The notes: generated from the letters alone by a model not told the origin. Shown: positions 1-5,357, counted from the stretch's first letter. The stretch: 6,802 bases of DNA from Planctomycetota bacterium (GCA_023417165.1 JAEZGD010000588.1:1-6802); one strand, 5' to 3'. A program made the numbers and translations.

Positions 1-6
1 TCTTCC

Positions 7-453
7 ATGAGCGAAGAACACGACCACGATCACGAACACGACCTGGAACATGAAGAAGCCATCAACGACACCGCGCAAGAGTTGCTCGATCTCAGCCAGA
101 AGCTGCTCGAAGCCATTGCCGCCGGGGATTGGGACACGTACGAGGAGTTGTGTGACCCGACTCTAAGCTGCTTCGAACCCGAAGCGCGCGGGCATCTGGT
201 CGAAGGGCTGGAATTCCACAAGTTCTACTTCGAACTGGGTGCGCCAAGCCAAACGCTGAAGGTCACCACCATGGCCGCCCCGCACGTGCGACTGATCGGC
301 GAAGACGCCGCCATCGTCAGCTATGTGCGACTGAACCAACGCGTTAACGCCGCCGGCGAACCGTTCGTCTCGGCGGTCGAAGAAACCCGCGTCTGGGAAC
401 GCATCGACGGCGAATGGAAGCACGTCCACTTCCACCGCTCGCCAGCGCCGTGA
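7..453 (+). CDS. CaMKII association (hub)-domain protein, NTF2/SnoaL-like fold
   Basis: This 148-residue protein is a free-standing homologue of the association (hub) domain of Ca2+/calmodulin-dependent kinase II; no kinase domain is attached. Residues about 22-146 match the eukaryotic hub closely, including CDPTLSCFEPEA (49-60), GLEFHKFYF (67-75), EETRVWER (125-132) and VHFHRS (140-145). His71, Arg108, Arg128 and Arg144 align with the residues I recall lining the CaMKII-alpha hub pocket (His395, Arg433, Arg453, Arg469). The 20- and 16-residue spacings between the arginines are identical. The family is known to form ring oligomers through a cone-shaped NTF2-like fold. Residues 3-17 are an acidic His/Asp/Glu tail with five histidines, possibly metal-binding. 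There is no signal peptide, so it should be cytosolic. The ATG is six bases from the window edge, so its ribosome binding site cannot be judged, and an in-frame start further upstream is possible. The bacterial ligand or partner is unknown. Family assignment is firm; function is not. Confidence 0.9.
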   Translation: MSEEHDHDHEHDLEHEEAINDTAQELLDLSQKLLEAIAAGDWDTYEELCDPTLSCFEPEARGHLVEGLEFHKFYFELGAPSQTLKVTTMAAPHVRLIGEDAAIVSYVRLNQRVNAAGEPFVSAVEETRVWERIDGEWKHVHFHRSPAP

Positions 454-465
454 AGGTAAAAGGCA

Positions 466-516
466 GAAGTGCCAAGGAACAAGTTCCAAGTGCCAAGTTG
501 GCTTACTTGGAACTTG
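466..516. repeat. TTGGAAC-family palindromic repeat between convergent genes
   Basis: The 80-nt gap between the hub-protein stop and the stop of the opposing gene holds a palindrome. Its 12-bp arms are perfect: CAAGTTCCAAGT at 480-491 and ACTTGGAACTTG at 505-516. Two smaller inverted repeats sit within or beside it: GGAAC/GTTCC (476-480/483-487) and GCCAA/TTGGC (492-496/498-502). The sequence is built from the same TTGGAAC words as the tandem array at 1010-1051. The 9-mer GAAGTGCCA occurs at 466-474 and again at 989-997, near that other copy. A transcript from either strand would fold into a hairpin, so bidirectional termination is possible, but no T-tract follows. Confidence 0.75.
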
Positions 517-533
517 GGTCTCGGTGCGTTGGG

Positions 534-965
534 TTAGTTCGCTCTCGAGCTGAAGCTCCGCACGATGCCTAGTGACTTCAGCTCTGTAAGTAGGTGGCGG
601 CTAATGCCCGGCCCCGTGACAACACACTCCGGGGCCAAGTTGTCGTACGCAGCTAGTTCGATCACACCGCTGCGTTCGATCTGCAAGTGAAGGATCGCAT
701 GCTTTAAACCAGCGGCCAGAATCTGTTTTAGGATCAGGTCGGCAGAGGGAAGCGTTAGTTGCAGCACGATGAAATCCTGTTGCGGCCAGGCAGTGCTTCG
801 CTTCAGGATGTCCGTTTCGTCGCGACTGACGACGATCGCTTCGGGAAATTGGCATCTTGATAAATCGCCCTCTAGCGAGAGGCGCGCGTCTCCCGCGAGT
901 TCCGCCAGCATTCGGCTGACAAACCGAATCTTATCGCGAACGTCGACCAGGTTCGTGGGTTGCAT
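534..965 (-). CDS. Unrecognised 143-residue protein
   Basis: I do not recognise this protein. The ATG at 965 is preferred because AGGTG lies 5 nt upstream of it. An in-frame GTG at 998 would add 11 residues and lies only a few bases from the repeat array. The predicted product is soluble alpha/beta, with no signal peptide or membrane helix. It has an N-terminal helical stretch (about 7-35), hydrophobic strands near EAIVVS (42-47) and DFIVLQLT (64-71), a helix around 74-86, a strand-rich part (89-106), and a C-terminal segment VVTGPGISRHLLTELKSLGI (115-134). There is no obvious catalytic or metal motif. It lies 86 nt downstream of aguA on the same strand and may be the last gene of that transcript, although a 7-bp repeat array fills the gap. 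Both of its sides carry TTGGAAC-family repeats. Codon use looks like its neighbours, and the intact frame with a plausible ribosome binding site supports a real gene. A role in polyamine metabolism would be guilt by association only. Confidence 0.65.
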   Translation of the reverse strand: MQPTNLVDVRDKIRFVSRMLAELAGDARLSLEGDLSRCQFPEAIVVSRDETDILKRSTAWPQQDFIVLQLTLPSADLILKQILAAGLKHAILHLQIERSGVIELAAYDNLAPECVVTGPGISRHLLTELKSLGIVRSFSSRAN

Positions 966-1009
966 CGAGGCACCTGACCAATAAGACCGAAGTGCCACGC
1001 TTGATTTGC

Positions 1010-1051
1010 TTGGAACTTGGCGCTTGGAACTTGGAACTTGGAACTTGGAAC
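1010..1051. repeat. Six tandem 7-bp units (TTGGAAC)
   Basis: Six consecutive 7-bp units run from 1010 to 1051. Units 1 and 3-6 are exactly TTGGAAC; unit 2 (1017-1023) is TTGGCGC. The array ends directly against the aguA stop codon, whose complement occupies 1052-1054. Because 7 is not a multiple of 3, any reading frame through it gives a seven-residue cycle of the LELGTWN type. This explains a spurious plus-strand frame here. It belongs to the same family as the palindrome at 466-516, but here it is tandem rather than folded. Confidence 0.9.
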
Positions 1052-2095
1052 TTATGTCTTCGGTTCCTGCTGGCTCATGCAGTGAAAACTGCCCAGGCCC
1101 CAGATCAAGTCGAGCGAGGGGGAGCCGACGACGCGACGGTCGGGCATCAGGCGCTGCAATGTTTCGATCGCCACGGCGTCCATCGGATCGTCAAACTGCG
1201 GCACAATCACGCCGCCGTTGACGATCAGGAAGTTGCAATAGCTGCATGGCAGCCGCTGCTCGCCGACGAACTTCGGCTGCGGAATCGGTAGCGGCACAAT
1301 CGTAAAGGGCTGGCCATCGAGGTCGGTCATCTGGCGCAGCTCGGCCCACATCGCTTGCAGGTCGGCGAAGCATTCATCGTTTTCGTCGCTGGCCGTCGCC
1401 GCCGCGATGGTGGTTGGATTGATGAACCGCGCGAGTTGATCGATGTGGCCATCAGTGTCGTCGCCAGGGATGTCGCCCTGCGTGAGCCATAGGATCTTGT
1501 CGACCGTCAGGTAATCTTGCAGGTACGCTTCGATCTGCTCGCGCGACAGGTTGGCGTTGCGATTGGGATTGAGCAAGCAGCGCTCAGTGGTGAGTAGCAC
1601 GCCGCGGCCATTGTTCTCGATCGCGCCCCCTTCCAGCACGATGCCTGGCGAGAAGACTTTTCGCCCTTGCAGTTGGGCGATTTTTTGCGGCACCGCGTTA
1701 TCGGAATCGAATGGCGGATATTTGCCGCCCCAGGCGTTGTACTGCCAATCGACGAGCGCCGGCGGCGCATCGGCGCGGTCGCTCACCAAAAAGCTCGGCC
1801 CGTGATCGCGGCACCAGGCGTCGTTGGTGGGAATGTCATGCAGCGTGACGTTCGGCACGTCGCCGACCAAGCGTCGCGCGACCGACATCACGGCGTCGCC
1901 GCCAGCATTGATGTGCACGGGCTCGAAGCTCGCCAGCGTGCGCACGAACTGCGCGAACTGTTCAGGCACTGGCTCGAACTTGCCAGGCCAGCTCTCGACG
2001 TTGTGCGGCCACGCCAACCACGTCGCCGCATGCGGCTCCCATTCAGCAGGCCAGCGGTAGCCGAGATGCCTTGGTGTTGAGGGGCGTTCTGTCAT
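1052..2095 (-). CDS. aguA: Agmatine deiminase (agmatine iminohydrolase)
   Basis: The enzyme hydrolyses agmatine to N-carbamoylputrescine and ammonia, the first step from agmatine to putrescine, in the cytosol. The 347 residues fit the usual family length. The N-terminus has the family signature GYRWPAEWEPHAATWLAWPH (12-31). Catalytic motifs are all present: WCRDHGP with Asp97 (94-100), EGGAIE (155-160), GDDTDGHID with His217 and Asp219 (211-219), and the C-terminal GLGSFHC with nucleophile Cys339 (333-339). The ATG at 2095 is chosen because homology begins just after it. An open frame continues 20 codons upstream to 2155, but those residues only translate the CGAAATCCGAA repeat. No Shine-Dalgarno sequence precedes this ATG, and a large palindrome ends 6 nt before it. 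It lies downstream of aguB on the same strand, separated by 156 nt, so the pair probably works together. The product looks active. Family membership is very secure; the agmatine substrate is supported by the neighbouring aguB. Confidence 0.95.
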   Translation of the reverse strand: MTERPSTPRHLGYRWPAEWEPHAATWLAWPHNVESWPGKFEPVPEQFAQFVRTLASFEPVHINAGGDAVMSVARRLVGDVPNVTLHDIPTNDAWCRDHGPSFLVSDRADAPPALVDWQYNAWGGKYPPFDSDNAVPQKIAQLQGRKVFSPGIVLEGGAIENNGRGVLLTTERCLLNPNRNANLSREQIEAYLQDYLTVDKILWLTQGDIPGDDTDGHIDQLARFINPTTIAAATASDENDECFADLQAMWAELRQMTDLDGQPFTIVPLPIPQPKFVGEQRLPCSYCNFLIVNGGVIVPQFDDPMDAVAIETLQRLMPDRRVVGSPSLDLIWGLGSFHCMSQQEPKT

Positions 2096-2101
2096 GATGC
2101 G

Positions 2102-2243
2102 AAATCCGAAAGTCGAATGTCGAAATCCGAAACAAATCCGAAGTCTCAAATTCAAAGGCTCGAAACGAAGAGAAGTCGTTTCGAGCCTTTGGTATTTCGT
2201 GCTTTGAGATTGTTTCGGATTTCGTGTTTCGGGCTTCGGATTT
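2102..2243. repeat. Imperfect palindrome of about 140 bp, CGAAATCCGAA family
   Basis: Nearly the whole aguB-aguA gap is one long imperfect palindrome centred near 2172. Four perfectly complementary blocks are nested: 2102-2110 with 2235-2243 (9 bp), 2121-2134 with 2211-2224 (14 bp), 2144-2150 with 2203-2209 (7 bp), and 2153-2168 with 2176-2191 (16 bp). The last encloses a 7-nt loop (2169-2175). The outer blocks are made of recurring words such as CGAAATCCGAA and TTCGGATTT, and the centre is AAGGCTCGAAACGA and its complement. The element is more AT-rich than the flanking genes. In a minus-strand transcript it would form a very stable hairpin starting 8 nt after the aguB stop codon and ending 6 nt before the aguA start. 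It could attenuate, stabilise or separate the two cistrons; which of these is not visible. Confidence 0.9.
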
Positions 2244-2251
2244 GGTTTTGC

Positions 2252-3130
2252 CTAGCTGTCGAGGTACCGCTTCGTAATATCCCCATAGGCGTCGATGCGG
2301 CGATCGCGCAGGAACGGCCAGTGGGTGCGGACGACGTCGATCTTGCCGATTTGGCAATCGGCCATCACGATCTCTTCCTGGTCGTGCGAGCCTTTGGCCA
2401 AGAGCACGCCGTTGGGATCCGCGATGAACGAACCGCCCCAGAACTCGATGTTCCCTTCCATGCCGACGCGGTTGGGGGCACACACGAACAGCCCGTTGGC
2501 GATCGCATGGCTGCGCATCATGGTTTCCCACGCGCTTTGTTGAGCCTCACCGTATTCGGCCTTCTCGCTTGGATGCCAGCCGATGGCCGTGGGATAGAAC
2601 AAGAAGTCGGCGCCGGTAAGCGCGGTCAGGCGTGCGGCTTCGGGATACCATTGGTCCCAGCACACGCAGACGCCGACCTTGCCAAAACGGGTCTGGTGGC
2701 TCTTGAAGCCCAAGTCGCCCGGCGTGAAGTAAAACTTCTCGTAGTACAGCGGATCGTCCGGGATGTGCATCTTGCGATACACGCCGGCGGTCGAACCGTC
2801 GGTGTCGTAGATCACGGCCGTGTTGTGATACAGGCCGGCGGCGCGCTTCTCGAACAGCGAACCGACGATCACCACGCCGTGGCGCTTGGCGGCTTCGGCC
2901 AATGCCTGGCTGGTCGGACCGGGGATCGGCTCGGCTTCGGCAAAGCGCGCATGATCTTCGCTCTGGCACGGATACTGATTGTGGAACAGTTCCTGCAAGC
3001 AAACGATATTAGCGCCGCGACCCGCCGCGTCGGCGATGCGCGCGAGGGCTTTGTCGACGTTCGGTTGTTTCTCGACGGCGCAGCTCATTTGCACGAGCGC
3101 GACGCGAACATGTTCAGGAGCTTGGGGCAT
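2252..3130 (-). CDS. aguB: N-carbamoylputrescine amidase
   Basis: This nitrilase-superfamily enzyme hydrolyses N-carbamoylputrescine to putrescine, CO2 and ammonia, the step after AguA. Its 292 residues match the usual length of about 290. The Glu-Lys-Cys triad is visible: Glu47 in CLQELF (44-49), Lys120 in VYRKMHIPDD (117-126) and Cys157 in GVCVCWDQWYPE (153-164). The family C-terminus FLRDRRIDAYGDITKRYL (273-290) distinguishes it from general nitrilases and matches bacterial and plant N-carbamoylputrescine amidases. The ATG at 3130 is preferred: GAGGG lies 10 nt upstream and homology starts at residue 9. An in-frame TTG at 3136 would add only two residues. It is the first gene of the leftward group, with a divergent 133-nt region separating it from bioD. 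aguA follows after a long palindrome. The arginine decarboxylase that would supply agmatine is not in the window. The fold is normally a homo-oligomer in the cytosol. Confidence 0.95.
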   Translation of the reverse strand: MPQAPEHVRVALVQMSCAVEKQPNVDKALARIADAAGRGANIVCLQELFHNQYPCQSEDHARFAEAEPIPGPTSQALAEAAKRHGVVIVGSLFEKRAAGLYHNTAVIYDTDGSTAGVYRKMHIPDDPLYYEKFYFTPGDLGFKSHQTRFGKVGVCVCWDQWYPEAARLTALTGADFLFYPTAIGWHPSEKAEYGEAQQSAWETMMRSHAIANGLFVCAPNRVGMEGNIEFWGGSFIADPNGVLLAKGSHDQEEIVMADCQIGKIDVVRTHWPFLRDRRIDAYGDITKRYLDS

Positions 3131-3140
3131 CTTCAAATCG

Positions 3141-3162
3141 CCCTCGCGTTATCGGGCGAGGG
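3141..3162. promoter_or_regulatory. Inverted repeat just upstream of aguB
   Basis: CCCTCGC (3141-3147) and GCGAGGG (3156-3162) are perfect 7-bp arms around an 8-nt loop. On the minus strand the arm at 3141-3147 contains the GAGGG proposed as the aguB ribosome binding site. If the aguB transcript starts upstream of 3162, the hairpin would sequester that site. A translational control role is an inference from position alone. Confidence 0.4.
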
Positions 3163-3182
3163 ACATGAGCTGACTTGCAAAG

Positions 3183-3203
3183 ATCCGCGTTTCCTCCGCG
3201 GAT
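3183..3203. repeat. CCGCGGAT-family inverted repeat upstream of bioD
   Basis: ATCCGCG (3183-3189) and CGCGGAT (3197-3203) are perfect 7-bp arms separated by TTTCCTC. The words match those of the longer element on the other side of bioD (3971-4035), so this is probably a short member or remnant of the same family. It lies in the divergent aguB-bioD region. Confidence 0.6.
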
Positions 3204-3215
3204 GGGCCGCCACGC

Positions 3216-3234
3216 TCTCACACCGCATGTGAGA
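3216..3234. promoter_or_regulatory. Palindrome, possible operator between aguB and bioD
   Basis: TCTCACA (3216-3222) and TGTGAGA (3228-3234) form a perfect dyad with a 5-bp centre, 30 bp before the bioD start and 86 bp before that of aguB. The size and symmetry fit a dimeric repressor site, and the spot between divergent genes is where one would act. It does not resemble BirA or BioR biotin operators as I know them. A TANNNT hexamer (3251-3256) could be a bioD -10 element but has no convincing -35. Regulatory function is unproven. Confidence 0.35.
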
Positions 3235-3263
3235 ACGACGATCGCGATGTTACCCTAGAAACT

Positions 3264-3971
3264 ATGTCTACGAAACCCATGCCTGGATTGTTCATCACCG
3301 GTACCGATACCAACGTCGGCAAGACCTACGTCGCCGCGGCGATCGCGCGCGATTTACGCCGCCAAGGCGTGCGCGTGGGCGTCTACAAACCAGCCGCCAG
3401 CGGGTGCTCGTTTAACGAGCAAGGTGACCTGCGCAGCGACGACGCGGTGATGCTGTGGGAGGCGGCCGGCCGCCCTGGCGAGTTGGCGGCGGTTTGCCCG
3501 CAACTGTTCGCGGCCCCGCTCGCGCCGCACCTGGCCGCCGCGGCGGAAGGCCGGAAGCTCGACGCGACACTTTTGCGAACGGGACTCGAATACTGGCGCG
3601 AGCGCAGCGACTTCTTGCTCGTCGAGGGGGCAGGCGGGCTGCTCTCGCCGCTGGGCGAAGAAGAGTACGTCGCCGATCTGGCCGCCGATCTCGGCTTTCC
3701 GCTGATCGTCGTCGCGCCGAACGAACTAGGCGTCATCAATCAAACGCTGTGCACGCTGGTGACTGCGGCGGTGTGGTCGCAATCGCTGGCAGTCGCTGGC
3801 GTCGTGCTCAATCGCCGCCGGCCGAGCAATGACGCCGATCCCAGCCTGGCGACCAATCGCGCGGAACTGGAGCGCCGCTGCGAGCCGCCGGTGCTGGCCG
3901 AAATCGGCTTTCAGTCCGACGCCTTCGACCGCTCGATCGATTGGCTGAAACTGGCTCGGCCAGAGGAGTAA
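3264..3971 (+). CDS. bioD: ATP-dependent dethiobiotin synthetase
   Basis: BioD closes the ureido ring of dethiobiotin from 7,8-diaminopelargonate, CO2 and ATP, the penultimate step of biotin synthesis, in the cytosol. The 235 residues are slightly longer than the typical 225 or so. The P-loop GTDTNVGKT (13-21) has the BioD form, with Lys20 and Thr21 as nucleotide-binding residues. YKPAASG (41-47) carries Lys42, equivalent to the substrate-binding lysine of E. coli BioD. SDD (58-60) and EGAGGLLSPLGEEEYVADLA (121-140) supply the metal- and substrate-binding acidic residues. LGVINQTL (155-162) is the dimer and substrate region, and VVLNRRRP (180-187) carries the Asn183 expected near the adenine base. 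The ATG at 3264 precedes homology by about 8 residues and has no clear Shine-Dalgarno sequence. No other bio gene is adjacent, so the biotin genes are presumably scattered or lie outside the window. CCGCGGAT-family repeats sit on both sides. All key motifs are intact. Confidence 0.95.
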   Translation: MSTKPMPGLFITGTDTNVGKTYVAAAIARDLRRQGVRVGVYKPAASGCSFNEQGDLRSDDAVMLWEAAGRPGELAAVCPQLFAAPLAPHLAAAAEGRKLDATLLRTGLEYWRERSDFLLVEGAGGLLSPLGEEEYVADLAADLGFPLIVVAPNELGVINQTLCTLVTAAVWSQSLAVAGVVLNRRRPSNDADPSLATNRAELERRCEPPVLAEIGFQSDAFDRSIDWLKLARPEE

Positions 3972-4035
3972 GCCGCGGATAAACACGGATGTGCACGGAT
4001 CAAACAATGGAATTTATCCGCGTATATCTGCGGCT
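3971..4035. repeat. CCGCGGAT/ACGGAT-family hairpin repeat after bioD
   Basis: The element begins at the last base of the bioD stop codon. A left arm at 3971-3990 (CCGCGGATAAACACGGAT core) pairs with 4016-4035 (ATCCGCG...GCGGCT) over 20 positions, with two mismatches and one G-T pair. A 25-nt loop lies between them. GTGCACGGAT at 3991-4000 repeats the ACGGAT word. Its position could make it a bioD 3' hairpin, although no T-tract follows. Sequences of this kind are widespread as dispersed intergenic repeats in planctomycetes and some other phyla (recollection, not searched). Confidence 0.75.
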
Positions 4036-4132
4036 CGCTTCCTCTTTCTGTGGGGAAGGTGGTTTCTTGCCTGGCGTTGGCGCATGGTGTCTACTGGATC
4101 GCGTTCGTCCCTCCCACCCAGAGATTCCCACC

Positions 4133-5338
4133 ATGCGATGCTTCTGTTTGCTATTGATCTGTTTGTGGGCCTCGCCTGCGAGCGCTACCGAGTTCGTCTT
4201 CAACGATATCGAGCTACCGACCAAGCTGACGGTGGGCTATGCGGTGCGCATTCTGGATATGAATGCCGATCAGCGCCCCGATATTGCGATCGTCGATAGC
4301 GACCGCATCCTGTGGCTCGAAAATCCCAACTGGAACGAGCACGTGCTGATCGAAAAGCAGACCAGGGCGGACAACGTCTGCTTCGCGCCGGCCGATATCA
4401 ACGGTGATGGGCAGGTCGATTTCGCCGTGGGAGCCGAATGGAAGCCGTTCAACGGCGGCGACTTGCAATGGATCACCGGCAAGTCGCCTGTCTCGAAGTG
4501 GCAGGTCCATCGCATTGGCGACGAGCACACGTGTCACCGCATCAACTTCGCTGATCTGGATGGCGACAAAAAGCCCGAGCTGATTGTCGCGCCGCTGATG
4601 GGTAAGGGGGCGAAAGGCCCCAATTGGAGCGAAGCTCCGGTGCGCATCACCTCGTACAAGATTCCTGCCGATCCGGTCGCTGGCCCGTGGGAAGCGAAGG
4701 TGCTGTGCGAAGACCTGCACGTGACGCATAACTTTCAGGTCACCGACTTCAACCACGACGGCAAGCCCGACATCGTGATCGTCAGCTTCGAAGGCGTGCA
4801 TCTGCTCGAGCCGACCGCCAGTGGACCTTGGAAGCGCACGCGCATCGGCACTGGCAATCAAGCGACCTCGCCCAACAAAGGGGCGAGCGAAATCAAGCAT
4901 GGCAAGCTCGCCGGCGGCGGCGACTACATCGCCACTATCGAGCCTTGGCACGGCCACCAGGTGGTGGTCTATACCAAGCCCAAAGAAGCTCGCGATCCGA
5001 ACGCCAAAGAATGGCTGTGGAATCGCCACGTTCTGGACGAAGAGCTGAAGTGGGGCCATGCCGTGTGGACTGCTAACCTTGACGGCGACGAGGACGAAGA
5101 GTTGATTATTGGCGTGCGTGACGACTTGGATTCCGCCGACAAGAACAAACGCCGTGGCGTGCGGATCTACGATCCCTCGGAAGGCGGCACGAAGTGGACG
5201 CGCACGATTGTTGATCCCGGCAGTGTCGCGATCGAGGACGCCGCCGCTGGCGATCTCAACGGCGATGGCAAGATCGACATCGTCGCAGTCGGCCGTCAAA
5301 CTCATAATGTCAAGATTTACTTCAACGCCACGAAGTAA
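4133..5338 (+). CDS. Secreted VCBS/FG-GAP repeat beta-propeller protein
   Basis: This is a predicted exported protein of 401 residues. The N-terminus is a short Sec signal peptide (about 1-18) with hydrophobic core LLLICLWA and a signal peptidase I site ASA|TE at 18/19. The rest consists of FG-GAP/VCBS repeats with Ca2+-binding DxDxDG-type loops. The loops start at residues 42 (DMNADQRPD), 88 (DINGDGQVD), 141 (DLDGDKKPE), 205 (DFNHDGKPD), 315 (NLDGDEDEE) and 374 (DLNGDGKID). The gap of 110 residues between the fourth and fifth loops probably holds a degenerate blade near 255-280, giving a seven-bladed propeller. The ATG at 4133 is chosen for the signal peptide; the frame is open back to 3989, but that part only translates the repeat after bioD. 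There is no strong ribosome binding site. Such proteins are abundant in planctomycetes and are usually of unknown function. There is no catalytic domain or C-terminal anchor. Periplasmic or extracellular location is inferred. Confidence 0.85.
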   Translation: MRCFCLLLICLWASPASATEFVFNDIELPTKLTVGYAVRILDMNADQRPDIAIVDSDRILWLENPNWNEHVLIEKQTRADNVCFAPADINGDGQVDFAVGAEWKPFNGGDLQWITGKSPVSKWQVHRIGDEHTCHRINFADLDGDKKPELIVAPLMGKGAKGPNWSEAPVRITSYKIPADPVAGPWEAKVLCEDLHVTHNFQVTDFNHDGKPDIVIVSFEGVHLLEPTASGPWKRTRIGTGNQATSPNKGASEIKHGKLAGGGDYIATIEPWHGHQVVVYTKPKEARDPNAKEWLWNRHVLDEELKWGHAVWTANLDGDEDEELIIGVRDDLDSADKNKRRGVRIYDPSEGGTKWTRTIVDPGSVAIEDAAAGDLNGDGKIDIVAVGRQTHNVKIYFNATK

Positions 5339-5357
5339 CAGCCCGGAGCCTGGTCCC

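Noticed and set aside
1010..1051. CRISPR array
   Set aside because: The repeat unit is 7 bp in direct tandem with no spacers and no cas genes nearby.
992..1291. Small plus-strand frame with a repeating LELGTWN peptide
   Set aside because: The peptide is the direct translation of the 7-bp TTGGAAC array and then runs antisense through the end of aguA.
2096..2155. Extra 20 N-terminal residues of aguA
   Set aside because: They are a translation of the CGAAATCCGAA repeat (alternating Phe, Arg and Leu). Family homology begins after the ATG at 2095.
2117..3232. Long plus-strand frame of 371 codons opposite aguB
   Set aside because: It is antisense to aguB, whose catalytic triad is intact. The translation shows no family motif, and its start lies inside the palindrome. 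GC-rich codon structure explains the openness.
3989..4132. Upstream extension of the propeller gene
   Set aside because: The in-frame extension starts inside the ACGGAT repeat and would bury the signal peptide. The ATG at 4133 gives a normal Sec signal.
4214..5305. Minus-strand frame of 363 codons opposite the propeller gene
   Set aside because: It mirrors the Asp-rich FG-GAP codons and has no independent homology or start signal.
5109..5357. Upstream extension of the DUF2185 gene
   Set aside because: It overlaps the propeller gene in another frame and lies outside the family domain. GGAG plus TTG at 5358 fits better.
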